NCBI GenBank assembly: GCA_001915575.1
Contig: MNQT01000019.1
Coordinates: 1 to 42,698 of the forward strand
Reading direction: 5' to 3'
Origin: Bacteroides sp. CAG:1060_57_27
Lineage (GTDB): Bacteria > Bacteroidota > Bacteroidia > Bacteroidales > UBA932
Length of the DNA: 42,698 nt
In this document: one piece after another, positions 1 to 8,677 of the stretch
Numbering within the stretch: the first letter of the stretch is position 1
How the letters are laid out: each line of letters starts with the position of its first letter
Translations under genes and position numbers: made by a program
Notes under the pieces: generated by a model
Databases searched by the model: none
Seen by the model: the letters and a program-made list of their open reading frames with translations, nothing else
What the model was told of the DNA's origin: nothing

Positions 1-44
1 TTGCGCTTGCCCCCCAAAAAAAAAGGAAACAACTTTGAGACCGT

Positions 45-76
45 CAACAGCGAGGTCCGTCGGATCCTCGCTGTTG
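45..76. other. Strong stem-loop downstream of the S9 peptidase gene
   Basis: The arms CAACAGCGAGG (45-55) and CCTCGCTGTTG (66-76) are perfectly complementary over 11 bp. The 10-nt loop can itself pair TCC with GGA. It lies about 105 bp beyond the stop of the minus-strand peptidase gene. Read on the minus strand, a run of nine T (from A16-A24) follows about 20 nt after the stem, so it is not a textbook terminator. It could be a processed 3' end or transcription stop for the peptidase mRNA, or belong to a gene left of the window. The remaining bases of 1-182 hold no gene I can support. Confidence 0.5.
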
Positions 77-182
77 CACTTCGGTGTTGAATCTAAGAAT
101 TATTCCGTTATTATCTGCATCCGGCAAAGCCTTTGCAATCCCTCAAAGACCTGCAGCCCCGTCAACGCGCCTCCGGCCTGCC

Positions 183-3005
183 TTATTCTGCAGGCTCGAA
201 GCCGAAATAGCTGCCCTTGCGCGCATACGGTATACCGGACTTCATCCACACGGGCATGGGCTCTCCCTTCAGATAGTGGCCGAAGAACTGCTCCAGACGC
301 ACGGACAGGTCTTTCGCGTTGCGCCTTTCGCTGAGGTTATGCGCCTCGTCGTTGTACTCCAGCAGCCAGGCGGGCTTACCGAGCCTGCGCATCGACATGA
401 AGAACTCTATGCCCTGATACCAGGGAACGGCACCGTCTGCGTCGTTGTGCATGATGAGCACGGGCGTGGTGACATCGGGCGCGAAGAACACGGGAGAGTT
501 CTCGATGTAGAGATCCAGTCCGCCCTCGTCCCAAAGGCTCTTGCCTATGCGGCTCTGTCCGTATTCATACTGGGTGATGCGGCTGTTGCCCGATTCCCAG
601 CGGATTCCGCCGTAGGCGCTGGTCATGTTGCCGACGGGAGCTCCGGCGCCCGCAGCAGCGAACATGTCGGTCCTCGTAACGAGATAGGCCGTCTGATAGC
701 CGCCCCAGCTCTGTCCCTGGATTCCCATCCTGTCGCGGTCGATGAAGGGGAAGCGGTCGCACATCGCCTCTGCACCTGAGCAGATGCAGTTGAACGCACT
801 CTCGCCGGGATGTCCCACCTCATACACTATGTCGGGCACGAACACCACATAGCCGTTGCTCACGAAGTACGGGATGTTGATTATCGAGCGGCTCGGAGCG
901 GGAGATATGTAGTCGTACAGGGTTTCGGCGTTCTTCTCGTAGAAATATATCAGCATGGGATATTTCGCGTCGGGATCGAGGTTCTCCGGAGTATAGAGCA
1001 GACCTTTCAAAGGCGTACTGTCGTAAGCCTGCCAGCTGACGAGCTGCACGTCGCCCCAGAGGTAGTCCGCCTGCTGAGGGTTGATATGCGAAAGCTGCCT
1101 CTCGTCCTCCCAGTCGCCGTATGCGACATAGAGGTCTCTGGGATGCTTGAAATCGCCCTTCGTATAGGCGAGCACCTCGGCGTCGGAAGCCCTGACCACC
1201 GAGCCGAAGCCGTTCTCGGCAAGGAAGCCCTGCGGCACGGACGGCTTCTCAGCAGACATCGCGGCAAAGCCGTTGCGGGAATCCGCCTCGCAGAAGGCGG
1301 AAAGGTCTATCCTGCCCTCGAGGGGGAAGTTGCGCTCATTCTGGAAGAGGTAGGGGTCGGTGACTACCGTAAGCCTTTCCGGCGTATAGTCGACACCCGT
1401 CTTCCTGCCCTCGCCGCAAGTCATGTTCAGAGCCGTCTTACCGTCGGGAGAGAATTTCCAAACATCGTACCTGTCCTCGAGAAGCAAGTACTCGTCGTCC
1501 CCCATCCAGTAGGGCGCGCCGTAGGGAAGGAATCCTGCCGGATGATCGTCTTCCTCGTCATAGAAAGCGACTCCGGTAGAGGCGGTGAGGTTGGTTTCCG
1601 TGCCCGTACGGGTGTCTATGCAGTACCACTGCCCGTCGGCAGGGTTGAACCATGCGAGGTATTTTCCGGAAGGAGAAGTCACGACCGAGCCCTCTATGCC
1701 TTCGCGCAGCATCCTGCGGCTGCCGTCGGAGAGGTCGACCACGCTGATGTCCTGACGGGATTCGAGCGCGAACACATTGTCGAACTCATATCTGTCGGTA
1801 TCGAAAGACAGGGCGAAAGGAGCGTCGGCTCCGTCCACGAAATTAATCCTGTCGTTGATATTGGACGAAAGCACCTTGAGGCTCCTGTCGCCGTCCAGGT
1901 CTATCATCGCGGAAAGGACGAAGCTCACGGGATGCGCCTTGTCCATAGGAGGGAGCACCTGCGCGTCCCAGTTCCAGATGTCGAGGCCGGCGGTCTCGAA
2001 AGACACCAGAGTCGTATCCTTGGGCGGAAAATACTGCCTGAGGTTCAGTACGAGCCTCGAAGAGGAGTTGGAGAAGCGGGGATTGGAGTTGGACGTCACG
2101 ACCCAGCCCTCCGGGACGGCATCGCAGCCGGGAACGACCAGGGTGTCGACCTCGACGGCCATGACCGCGGGGCTGCGGCGCGTCGCCTTTTTCAGGGTCT
2201 TCTGCTCGGCAAGGTACAGCGTGCACGCCGGAGTGCCGTCGGTCTTCTGCTCCTGCTCAGTGGAGAGGAACGCCAGACGATCGCCGTCTGCGCTGAACAC
2301 AAGGCCGGAATACGCCTTGCAGCCCAGCGAGAGCGTATCGACACTGCCAAGCGCATAGTCATACAGCAGCACGGAGCTCACCGAAAGCGAATCCTTGTCA
2401 TCCTGTTCGGTAATCACCGCCAGCTTGTCGCCCGAGCGGGACACCTCGAACGAGGAGACCCTCCTGACAGTATCCACAGCCCCGCTTCCGGTATCGACTA
2501 CGAGCAGGTACCTGCCGGCCAGAGAGTCCGGAGACGAACTGCTCAGCGCGAACAGATACGGAGCGGAAGCGTAGCCCGCGGAAACGGACGACACGTCGGG
2601 AACCTTCACCAGCTCGAAGGTCTCCAGATTGACATAGGCGAGGGAGTCCTTGGGCATCTCGTCCTTTTTCTTCTTGTCTATCTTCGCCTGCCGGGTGCTG
2701 TCGTAAGGAGCCGCGACCGTGCAGTAGGCTATACTGGCATCGAGGGGTATGCTGATCCTCGAGGCCCTGTCTATGTCCAGTTCCTGTCCGGTGCGCAGGT
2801 TCTTCAGATACAGCCTGGAATCTCCCTGCTGGGGAGAGACCGAATAGGCCACGATTTCCCCGTCCGGGGTGAGCTTCATGAACCCTACGCTTTCCCACGA
2901 ATCGTAGACGCTGTGGTCGAGGGGCTTTTTCTGCGCCGAGAGTCCGGCGGGAAACAGGAGCATGGCCGCCGCAATCAGCGGCAGGGCAAAGAAGGATCTT
3001 CTCAT
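183..3005 (-). CDS. Secreted S9 family peptidase (prolyl oligopeptidase / DPP4-like)
   Basis: The product is a 940-residue serine peptidase predicted to act in the periplasm on short peptides. A signal peptide is clear at residues 1-24 (RRSF start, hydrophobic core, ending LSAQ). Residues about 40-650 look like the beta-propeller of the S9 family, and about 680-930 are the alpha/beta-hydrolase catalytic domain. The nucleophile elbow GQSWGG puts Ser766 in place, Asp857 sits in HNDADGAVP and His889 in NDEAHN, so the triad is complete. S9 members of this size in Bacteroidota are usually annotated as dipeptidyl peptidase 4-like or acylaminoacyl peptidases, and the exact specificity cannot be read here. 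It follows queF after 32 bp in the same direction and may be co-transcribed with it or have its own promoter in the AT-rich gap. Confidence 0.93.
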   Translation of the reverse strand: MRRSFFALPLIAAAMLLFPAGLSAQKKPLDHSVYDSWESVGFMKLTPDGEIVAYSVSPQQGDSRLYLKNLRTGQELDIDRASRISIPLDASIAYCTVAAPYDSTRQAKIDKKKKDEMPKDSLAYVNLETFELVKVPDVSSVSAGYASAPYLFALSSSSPDSLAGRYLLVVDTGSGAVDTVRRVSSFEVSRSGDKLAVITEQDDKDSLSVSSVLLYDYALGSVDTLSLGCKAYSGLVFSADGDRLAFLSTEQEQKTDGTPACTLYLAEQKTLKKATRRSPAVMAVEVDTLVVPGCDAVPEGWVVTSNSNPRFSNSSSRLVLNLRQYFPPKDTTLVSFETAGLDIWNWDAQVLPPMDKAHPVSFVLSAMIDLDGDRSLKVLSSNINDRINFVDGADAPFALSFDTDRYEFDNVFALESRQDISVVDLSDGSRRMLREGIEGSVVTSPSGKYLAWFNPADGQWYCIDTRTGTETNLTASTGVAFYDEEDDHPAGFLPYGAPYWMGDDEYLLLEDRYDVWKFSPDGKTALNMTCGEGRKTGVDYTPERLTVVTDPYLFQNERNFPLEGRIDLSAFCEADSRNGFAAMSAEKPSVPQGFLAENGFGSVVRASDAEVLAYTKGDFKHPRDLYVAYGDWEDERQLSHINPQQADYLWGDVQLVSWQAYDSTPLKGLLYTPENLDPDAKYPMLIYFYEKNAETLYDYISPAPSRSIINIPYFVSNGYVVFVPDIVYEVGHPGESAFNCICSGAEAMCDRFPFIDRDRMGIQGQSWGGYQTAYLVTRTDMFAAAGAGAPVGNMTSAYGGIRWESGNSRITQYEYGQSRIGKSLWDEGGLDLYIENSPVFFAPDVTTPVLIMHNDADGAVPWYQGIEFFMSMRRLGKPAWLLEYNDEAHNLSERRNAKDLSVRLEQFFGHYLKGEPMPVWMKSGIPYARKGSYFGFEPAE

Positions 3006-3037
3006 AAGGCAATCAATTTAATTGCTAATATACGATT

Positions 3038-3499
3038 TTATTCATGCTCGGCAAAACGCTGCCTCGCAAGTTCTTCGTACTTCGTTCCGGGACGGCCGTA
3101 GTTGGCATATGGATAGATTGAAATGCCTCCGCGCGGAGTGAACAGTCCCGTAACCTCGATGTACTTCGGATCCATGAGGGCTATCAGATCCTTCATTATC
3201 GTGTTGACGCAGTCCTCGTGGAAGTCCCCGTGGTTGCGGAAACTGAAAAGGTAGAGCTTGAGGCTCTTGCTCTCGACCATTCTGACATCGGGGATATAGC
3301 TGATGCGTATCTCCGCGAAGTCGGGCTGCCCGGTTATGGGGCAGAGCGAAGTGAATTCGGGACAGTTGAACCTCACCCAGTAGTCGTTGCCCTGATGCCT
3401 GTTCTCGAAAGTCTCGAGCACTTCGGGAGCGTAGTCGCTGCGGTATTCTGTCCTGGTTCCGAGGGCATGGAGACCCTCCGTGTTTCTTTCATTACTCAT
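3038..3499 (-). CDS. queF: NADPH-dependent 7-cyano-7-deazaguanine (preQ0) reductase QueF, short type
   Basis: QueF reduces the nitrile of preQ0 to the aminomethyl of preQ1 in queuosine biosynthesis, in the cytoplasm. The 153-residue length matches the short, B. subtilis-like subfamily. The catalytic Cys53 and Asp60 lie in [10 protein letters not shown]. The NADPH-binding signature ESKSLK (76-81) and the substrate-binding His94-Glu95 of GDFHED are present. Its ATG overlaps the stop of yhhQ by four bases (ATGA), so the two are probably translationally coupled. The pairing makes sense because YhhQ imports the precursor that QueF acts on. Confidence 0.96.
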   Translation of the reverse strand: MSNERNTEGLHALGTRTEYRSDYAPEVLETFENRHQGNDYWVRFNCPEFTSLCPITGQPDFAEIRISYIPDVRMVESKSLKLYLFSFRNHGDFHEDCVNTIMKDLIALMDPKYIEVTGLFTPRGGISIYPYANYGRPGTKYEELARQRFAEHE

Positions 3500-4188
3500 A
3501 AGTCTCCTATTCTGAACGGATTGTATGATATGTTCTCGTCGTAGACATCTGTCTGCTCCTTACGCTTCAGATACCTTACGCAAAGCGTCGTGACAGGCAG
3601 CACTACAAGTTCGTACAGAGTCTTCACGACCACCTGCGTGAATACCATTCCGATAATGGATTCGGGGCTCATTATCCCCCAGAACACTATGGGGAAGAAT
3701 ATGCACGAATCCAGGAGCTCTCCCGCCACTGACGATAGTATGGCCCTCGCGCCGAACGCCCGTCCCTTCGAGCTAACCTTCATCCTGCTCATCACCCAGG
3801 AATTGAGGGTGGAGCCGCACAGGAACGCCAGCAGAGAGGCGACCGTGGTACGGGGCACCAGAGCGAAAAGCGAATCGAAACTGTCGGAGACAGGTTTGCT
3901 GCCCGGATCGAGAGGTTCGGGGAGCATGCATACCAGGCCGGACATCACGGCCACGAAGGCACTGAGGGCAAACGCAAGCCATATCACGAGACGGGCCTTG
4001 CGGTAGCCGTATACCTCGGTCAGGCAGTCGTTGATGATGTACGACACGGGGAAAAGCAGCACCGCGCCCGAAAGCTGGAGCGGGAGGGATCCCACCTGCC
4101 ATACCCTGGGCACGAAGAAGTTGGATGTAATAAGGCAGACCGCGAACACGACGGCCATCACCAGGAATCTGGTGCTGAACTTTGACAT
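3496..4188 (-). CDS. yhhQ: Queuosine precursor transporter, YhhQ / VUT family
   Basis: This is a 230-residue inner-membrane protein with about six hydrophobic segments. The family hallmark [18 protein letters not shown] lies at residues 49-66. YhhQ homologues (COG1738) take up preQ0/preQ1 for queuosine salvage. The ATGA overlap with queF supports that role strongly. The gene lies 68 bp after pheS on the same strand, and that gap holds two stem-loops (see 4191-4217 and 4221-4251). No Shine-Dalgarno sequence is visible, as is usual in this phylum. The cytoplasmic tail after residue 210 is polar and poorly conserved. Confidence 0.93.
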   Translation of the reverse strand: MSKFSTRFLVMAVVFAVCLITSNFFVPRVWQVGSLPLQLSGAVLLFPVSYIINDCLTEVYGYRKARLVIWLAFALSAFVAVMSGLVCMLPEPLDPGSKPVSDSFDSLFALVPRTTVASLLAFLCGSTLNSWVMSRMKVSSKGRAFGARAILSSVAGELLDSCIFFPIVFWGIMSPESIIGMVFTQVVVKTLYELVVLPVTTLCVRYLKRKEQTDVYDENISYNPFRIGDL

Positions 4189-4190
4189 TT

Positions 4191-4217
4191 TACTTGTTTT
4201 TAACGTGGTTTCAAGTA
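4191..4217 (-). other. Stem-loop immediately upstream of the yhhQ start codon
   Basis: On the minus strand TACTTG pairs with CAAGTA across a 15-nt A-rich loop, and the stem ends two bases before the yhhQ ATG. It could limit ribosome access or simply form a short AU-rich leader hairpin. No known riboswitch consensus matches it well. Confidence 0.35.
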
Positions 4218-4220
4218 CAC

Positions 4221-4251
4221 AGGGCCCGCCCCGTCAACAAGGCGGGACCCT
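4221..4251 (-). other. GC-rich hairpin between pheS and yhhQ
   Basis: AGGGCCCGCC (4221-4230) and GGCGGGACCCT (4241-4251) form a stem with one bulged position and a 10-nt loop, starting six bases after the pheS stop on the minus strand. No T-run follows, so it is not a canonical intrinsic terminator. A partial stop or an mRNA-processing or stability element between pheS and the queuosine genes is possible. Confidence 0.4.
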
Positions 4252-4256
4252 TGGAT

Positions 4257-5291
4257 CTATACTACGGTATCGAACTCCTGAAGGAAGCGCAGGTCGTTCT
4301 CGAAGTAGTGGCGCAGGTCGTTGACCCTCCACTTGAGCATGGCTATCCTCTCGAGCCCCATTCCGAATGCGAATCCGCTGTATTTCTTCGAATCTATACC
4401 GCTGGCTTCAAGCACGTTGGGATCGACCATGCCGCAGCCGAGAATCTCGAGCCAGCCGGTTCCCTTGCAGACGGGGCAGCCCTTGCCGTGGCAGATGTTG
4501 CAGCTGACGTCGACCTCGGCCGAGGGTTCGGTGAACGGGAAGTACGACGGCCTCATGCGTATCTGCGTCTCGGGGCCGAACATCTCGCGCGCAAAAAGCA
4601 GTATCGCCTGCTTGAGGTCAGCGAAGGTCACGTCCTCGTCGATATAGAGACCCTCTATCTGGTGGAAGATGCAGTGGGCGCGGGCGCTTATGGCCTCGTT
4701 GCGGAACACCCTTCCGGGGCAGACGACGCGTATGGGCACCTTGCTGGTCTCCATTGTACGCACCTGCACGCTGGAGGTGTGGGTACGCAGCAGCAGGGGG
4801 TTCAGGTGGCCGTTCGATATGAAGAAGGTATCCTGCATATCGCGCGCAGGGTGGTTGGGAGGGAAGTTGAGGGCCTCGAAGACATGGTAGTCGTCCTCTA
4901 TCTCGGGGCCTTCGGCGACGTCATATCCGAACTTGCGGAAGATGTCGACTATCTCCTGCCTTACTATCGAAACGGGATGCCTGGAACCGAAGTCGAGGGC
5001 GTCGCCGGGCATCGTAGGGTCGAAGGTCCTGCCTCCCTGGGCGGCATCCTCTCCTACGGAAGCCTTGAGCTCCTCTATCCTGGACTGTACCGTCTGCTTG
5101 AGCTCGTTGAGGGCGCGGCCGAACTCCTTCTTGAAGTCCTTGTCCATGCTGCGGAACTCGTCGAACAGGGCGGTCACTTCTCCCTTCCTGCCGAGGAAGC
5201 GCACTCTCGCCTCCTCTACCTCCTTGAGAGTCTTGCACTTGAGCTCTGAAAGCTCGGCAAGCACCCTTTCTATGTTTTCTTTCGTCATCAT
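4257..5291 (-). CDS. pheS: Phenylalanyl-tRNA synthetase alpha subunit
   Basis: PheS is the catalytic subunit that charges tRNA-Phe with phenylalanine, working as an alpha2-beta2 complex with PheT. The 344-residue protein has an N-terminal coiled coil (about 1-85) that contacts tRNA, then the class II aminoacyl-tRNA synthetase core. Motif 3 is seen as FAFGMGLERIAML near the C-terminus. The CNICHGKGCPVCKGTGW stretch is common in bacterial PheS. No pheT is adjacent, which is normal in Bacteroidota, where the two genes are often apart. The gene starts 10 bp after the small secreted-protein gene, so they share a transcript. Confidence 0.97.
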   Translation of the reverse strand: MMTKENIERVLAELSELKCKTLKEVEEARVRFLGRKGEVTALFDEFRSMDKDFKKEFGRALNELKQTVQSRIEELKASVGEDAAQGGRTFDPTMPGDALDFGSRHPVSIVRQEIVDIFRKFGYDVAEGPEIEDDYHVFEALNFPPNHPARDMQDTFFISNGHLNPLLLRTHTSSVQVRTMETSKVPIRVVCPGRVFRNEAISARAHCIFHQIEGLYIDEDVTFADLKQAILLFAREMFGPETQIRMRPSYFPFTEPSAEVDVSCNICHGKGCPVCKGTGWLEILGCGMVDPNVLEASGIDSKKYSGFAFGMGLERIAMLKWRVNDLRHYFENDLRFLQEFDTVV

Positions 5292-5301
5292 GTTCGTCGG
5301 A

Positions 5302-5706
5302 TTATTGTCGCCTGGCCTCGCGCTTGTCCCTGGCCTTCTTGTCCCTCGCGGCCCCGGCCTTGAGGTATTTCTGCCACTGCTGGTCGTTGAACACTTCGCG
5401 GTAGGCGTTGTACATCTGCTCGGCCCACTTGTCCTGGACCCTTTCGTATGCCTCGGTATTCGTAACCTTGCTGTCGCTGAGTTCCTGCAGCTCCGCAGTC
5501 AAGGCCGTGTAGTCGTGGGTCATTATGGAATCCACATAGAACACCTGCCAGTATTCGAGGTCGAGGAGGTCGGTATATGTCTCTATCTGGTGTTCTATGA
5601 CCTCCCTGAGCTGCTCGTCCGTCTCGCTTCCGAGCTCCTGCGCGTGCAGGGCGCAGGGGAAGGACAAAGTCGCGAGCACAGCCAATGAAATACCGAATAT
5701 TTTCAT
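5302..5706 (-). CDS. Small secreted hypothetical protein upstream of pheS
   Basis: I chose ATG 5706 because it begins a clean signal peptide (MKIFGISLAVLATLSFPCALHAQ); the longer reading frame would start at a TTG inside the -7 promoter box. The mature part, about 110 residues, is acidic and Tyr/Trp-rich, with a conserved-looking LEYWQVFYVDSIMTHDY segment and a basic, Lys/Arg-rich tail. It is predicted mostly helical and periplasmic. I do not assign a function. It is the first gene of a probable transcript that continues into pheS, yhhQ and queF, and it has its own promoter facing away from the C69 peptidase gene. Confidence 0.75.
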   Translation of the reverse strand: MKIFGISLAVLATLSFPCALHAQELGSETDEQLREVIEHQIETYTDLLDLEYWQVFYVDSIMTHDYTALTAELQELSDSKVTNTEAYERVQDKWAEQMYNAYREVFNDQQWQKYLKAGAARDKKARDKREARRQ

Positions 5707-5713
5707 AAATTTG
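5706..5713 (+). promoter_or_regulatory. -7 box TAAATTTG of the C69 peptidase promoter
   Basis: The box matches the Bacteroidota consensus TAnnTTTG exactly. It lies 41 bp upstream of the ATG at 5755, giving a predicted leader of about 35 nt. No clear -33 TTTG is visible. It overlaps the start codon of the divergent small secreted-protein gene. Confidence 0.55.
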
Positions 5714-5730
5714 TATCGTCTGATGAAGCG

Positions 5731-5738
5731 CAAATTTA
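5731..5738 (-). promoter_or_regulatory. -7 box TAAATTTG of the divergent small secreted protein-pheS promoter
   Basis: This is the same octamer on the opposite strand, 17 bp from its partner at 5706-5713, so the two boxes form an inverted repeat. Predicted transcription starts near 5724, about 18 nt before the ATG at 5706. Confidence 0.55.
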
Positions 5739-5754
5739 ATAAAGAAAAGATAAA

Positions 5755-7449
5755 ATGAGAAAAATTCTGGCTTTCTTCACGCTTTTGACCCTTTCTGCCT
5801 TCTACCGCTGCGAAGCCTGCACAAACATAATAGTAACCCCCGGCGCCAGTGCCGACGGCTCAAGCATGGTCTCCTACGCGGCCGACTCGCACACGCTGTA
5901 CGGCGAGCTGTACTTCAGCCCGGCGGCAAGGTTCAACGCCGGAAGCAGGCTCGCGATACGCGAATGGGACACGAACAGGCCTCTGGGCGACATCGCCCAG
6001 GCAGGCTCGACCTACCAGACCGTGGGCAACATGAACGAACACCAGCTGGTGATCGCAGAGACGACATGGGGAGGAAGGGAAGAGCTGTATGACGGCAGCG
6101 CCGTAATGGACTACGGCTCGCTGATATATGTCACCCTCCAGCGCGCCCGCACCGCCAGGGAGGCAATCGAAACGATAGTCGAACTTGCGAACACCTACGG
6201 ATACGCCTCGAGCGGCGAGACCTTCTCGATCGCAGACACCGAAGAGGCCTGGATAATGGACCTCGTCGGCAAGGGTCCCGGAAACAAGGGCATAGTCTGG
6301 GTAGCCAGGCGTATCCCCGACGGATATATCTGCGCCCATGCCAACCAGGCACGCATCACCACCTTCCCCCTCGACGACCCCGAGAACTGCCTCTACGCGC
6401 CGGATGTGATCTCGTTTGCAAGGCAGATGGGCTGGTTCGACGGCAGCGACCAGGAGTTCAGCTTCCGCGACGCATACAATCCGCTGAACTTCGGAGGGGC
6501 GAGAGGTTGCGAGGCACGCGCATGGAGCGCGTTCAACATACTCTGCGACGGAGTTTTCACCTACGAGCAGGACGGCAGGGAGGTCTCCAGGCCAGCAGGC
6601 GACTGGCTCGACTATGCCATGGGCTACGATCTCGACGGGCAGATGCCCCTGTTCGTGAAGCCCTCGCGCAAGCTCACGATGAAGGATGTGGCCGATGTGA
6701 TGCGCGACCATTTCGAAGGCACACCCATGGACATGACTCTCGACATAGGCGCCGGCGGCAACGCCCTTCCCTACCGCTGGAGGCCCATGGACTTCGAATG
6801 GGAGGGCAAGACATACACCAACGAGCGTGCGATAGCCACCCAGCAGACAGGATTCTGGTTCGTGGCGCAGTCGCGCGGATACCTGCCTGACGAAGTCGGA
6901 GCCCTGCTGTGGTTCGGCTGCGACGACGCGGCCACCTCCTACCTTACGCCGGTATATGTCAGCACCCTGGAAATACCCGAATGCCTGAGGGTCGGCAACG
7001 GCGACATGCTGCACTACAGCCCCACCTCGCAGTTCTGGATGTGCAACCGCGTGGCCAACGCCTGCTACAAGATGTACGACCAGATGGCTCCGGTAGCGAG
7101 GAAGGCCGCCGACGAATTCGAGCTCTCGCAGATGAACGAGCATGTGCCGGCCATGGACGCGGCGGCTGCGGAACTCGTCGGAAAGGGCAGGGTGAAAAAG
7201 GCCAGGAAACTGCTCACCGAATATACTGTCGGCACCGCGCAGGCCCAGTTCGGGAACTGGACCGCACTCGAGGAGCTCCTGCTCGTCAAGTTCATAGACG
7301 GCAATGTCAAGGCCCAGGCCGAAGACGGCAGTTTCCTGCATTCAGAATACTCGGAGGGCATCCCCGAGGGTCTCACCCAGCCGGGCTACACCGACAGGTG
7401 GAAGGCGGCCGTGGTCAGGGACAACGGAGAGACGCTCGAGGTCAGATAA
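5755..7449 (+). CDS. C69 family dipeptidase (PepD-like N-terminal nucleophile hydrolase)
   Basis: The product is a 564-residue secreted peptidase. A signal peptide covers residues 1-21 (ending RCEA), and the next residue, Cys22 of the CTNIIVTPGAS motif, is the expected N-terminal nucleophile exposed on maturation. The core motifs of C69 dipeptidases follow (GSSMVSYAADSH, then a domain with NEHQLVIAETTWGG), and length is typical of the Bacteroidota secreted subgroup. It probably cleaves dipeptides with broad specificity in the periplasm. Alkaline phosphatase follows after 31 bp with no terminator, so the two are likely co-transcribed as a nutrient-scavenging pair. Confidence 0.92.
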   Translation: MRKILAFFTLLTLSAFYRCEACTNIIVTPGASADGSSMVSYAADSHTLYGELYFSPAARFNAGSRLAIREWDTNRPLGDIAQAGSTYQTVGNMNEHQLVIAETTWGGREELYDGSAVMDYGSLIYVTLQRARTAREAIETIVELANTYGYASSGETFSIADTEEAWIMDLVGKGPGNKGIVWVARRIPDGYICAHANQARITTFPLDDPENCLYAPDVISFARQMGWFDGSDQEFSFRDAYNPLNFGGARGCEARAWSAFNILCDGVFTYEQDGREVSRPAGDWLDYAMGYDLDGQMPLFVKPSRKLTMKDVADVMRDHFEGTPMDMTLDIGAGGNALPYRWRPMDFEWEGKTYTNERAIATQQTGFWFVAQSRGYLPDEVGALLWFGCDDAATSYLTPVYVSTLEIPECLRVGNGDMLHYSPTSQFWMCNRVANACYKMYDQMAPVARKAADEFELSQMNEHVPAMDAAAAELVGKGRVKKARKLLTEYTVGTAQAQFGNWTALEELLLVKFIDGNVKAQAEDGSFLHSEYSEGIPEGLTQPGYTDRWKAAVVRDNGETLEVR

Positions 7450-7480
7450 GACTACATTCCATTCATAAATATCTGCAAAG

Positions 7481-8614
7481 ATGAAAAAGTTCATTCTTTT
7501 AGTACTGGCGCTGACGGCATTCCTCTCCAACGGCGTCCAGGCACAGGATGCGAAAGAGGTAAAGGCCTGGGCAGGCGAAAGCTATGCAACGGCCCAGGGG
7601 TCATATACGCCTTCGTTCGTGAATGACGGCAGCGGAACGGAAATCCGCAATGTCATACTCATGATAGGAGACGGAATGGGCAGCGGCGCGGTCAATGCGG
7701 CGATGTATGCCAACGGAGGGGAACTCACGATGACGAACCTGAAGACCATGGGCTATGTCCGTACACAGTCGGCGGACAACACCACTACGGACTCGGCGGC
7801 GTCGGGCACAGCCTACGCCACGGGAGTAAAGACCAACAACGGCTATCTCGGAGTCGCCCCCGACCTCAGCGAGCTGGAGAACCTTCCCGAGAAGCTTGCA
7901 CGGCTCGGCTATATCAGCGGAGTGGTCTCTACCGACGACATGAGCGGCGCCACCCCGGCGGCGTTCTTCGCCCACCAGAGTGCGCGCGGCGCAAGCGGGG
8001 CGATCTGGGCCGACCTGGCGGAAAGCGTGCTCAGCTTTGCTTCGGCAGGTACGGAACAGTCATTCCAAAAACTCGAATTCAAGACCAGGGAGGCTCTTGA
8101 GGACGTCTTCGACATCGTATTCTCTGCCGAAGACGCAGAAAAGGCGCTGGGCAGCGACAGGCTGCTGTATCTTCCCGAGACCGTAGCCACCGGCGAGCGA
8201 GGAGACTATCTCCCCCGCACGACAAGGCTGGCCCTCGAATACCTCTCCGCAAAGGCGGATAAGGGATTCTTCCTGATGGTCGAGGGAGCACGCATAGACA
8301 AGCAGGAACACAACAACAGCTATGACGGCATGGTCGAGGAGACACTCGACTTCGACAAGGCCGTCGAAGAAGCCATACGCTTTGCCGAGAAGGACGGACA
8401 TACTCTGGTCATAATCAGCGCAGACCACGAGACCGGAGCCGTCACGCTGACAAAATGCACCCCCTCCGACGGCCATGTGCAGGGAGTGTTCGCGTCGCGC
8501 GGGCATTCTCCGATGATGGTTCCGTTGTTCGCATACGGCCCGCACTCGAGGGAATTCTCCGGAGTACAGGAAAACAGCGACGTGAGCAACAAGATTTTCG
8601 AGCTGCTCAAATAA
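7481..8614 (+). CDS. Alkaline phosphatase, PhoA superfamily, secreted
   Basis: The 377-residue enzyme releases phosphate from organic monoesters in the periplasm. A signal peptide (residues 1-22, ending VQAQ) is followed by the metal-binding MIGDGMG motif near residues 61-67. The catalytic TDSAASGTA has Asp104-Ser105 as nucleophile region. Further metal ligands come from EGARIDKQEHNN, SADHETG and the HSPMMVP histidine. Length and motifs fit the short Bacteroidota PhoA-like proteins. It follows the C69 peptidase gene in the same operon. The tRNA-Ser promoter overlaps its stop codon region. Confidence 0.94.
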   Translation: MKKFILLVLALTAFLSNGVQAQDAKEVKAWAGESYATAQGSYTPSFVNDGSGTEIRNVILMIGDGMGSGAVNAAMYANGGELTMTNLKTMGYVRTQSADNTTTDSAASGTAYATGVKTNNGYLGVAPDLSELENLPEKLARLGYISGVVSTDDMSGATPAAFFAHQSARGASGAIWADLAESVLSFASAGTEQSFQKLEFKTREALEDVFDIVFSAEDAEKALGSDRLLYLPETVATGERGDYLPRTTRLALEYLSAKADKGFFLMVEGARIDKQEHNNSYDGMVEETLDFDKAVEEAIRFAEKDGHTLVIISADHETGAVTLTKCTPSDGHVQGVFASRGHSPMMVPLFAYGPHSREFSGVQENSDVSNKIFELLK

Positions 8615-8645
8615 TTTGCAAAACAAAGTTTTTGTTGTAACTTTG
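8615..8645 (+). promoter_or_regulatory. Promoter of tRNA-Ser
   Basis: TTTG at 8615-8618, a 19-bp spacer and TAACTTTG at 8638-8645 form a textbook Bacteroidota primary-sigma promoter. It starts right at the alkaline phosphatase stop codon. Predicted start is about 8652, leaving a 25-nt leader that contains a small CCCGTCC/GGACGGG hairpin (8650-8669). Confidence 0.75.
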
Positions 8646-8677
8646 TCCTCCCGTCCTACCCGGGACGGGGGCTCTCA

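Noticed and set aside
10..24. C6A9 run as a phase-variable tract
   Set aside because: It lies in a short intergenic stretch at the window edge with no gene start or promoter to act on.
3009..3025. GCAAT/ATTGC inverted repeat between queF and the S9 gene as an operator
   Set aside because: The arms are only 5 bp in AT-rich DNA and no consensus -7 box is nearby, so chance is a sufficient explanation.
810..3101. A 763-codon open frame on the plus strand opposite the S9 peptidase
   Set aside because: It is antisense to a clearly conserved gene and has no family motifs. Long shadow frames are expected in GC-rich DNA.
4189..4256. A preQ1 riboswitch upstream of yhhQ
   Set aside because: The gap has stem-loops and an A-rich stretch, but their order and stem lengths do not match the preQ1-I, -II or -III consensus as I know them. 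I list only the hairpins.
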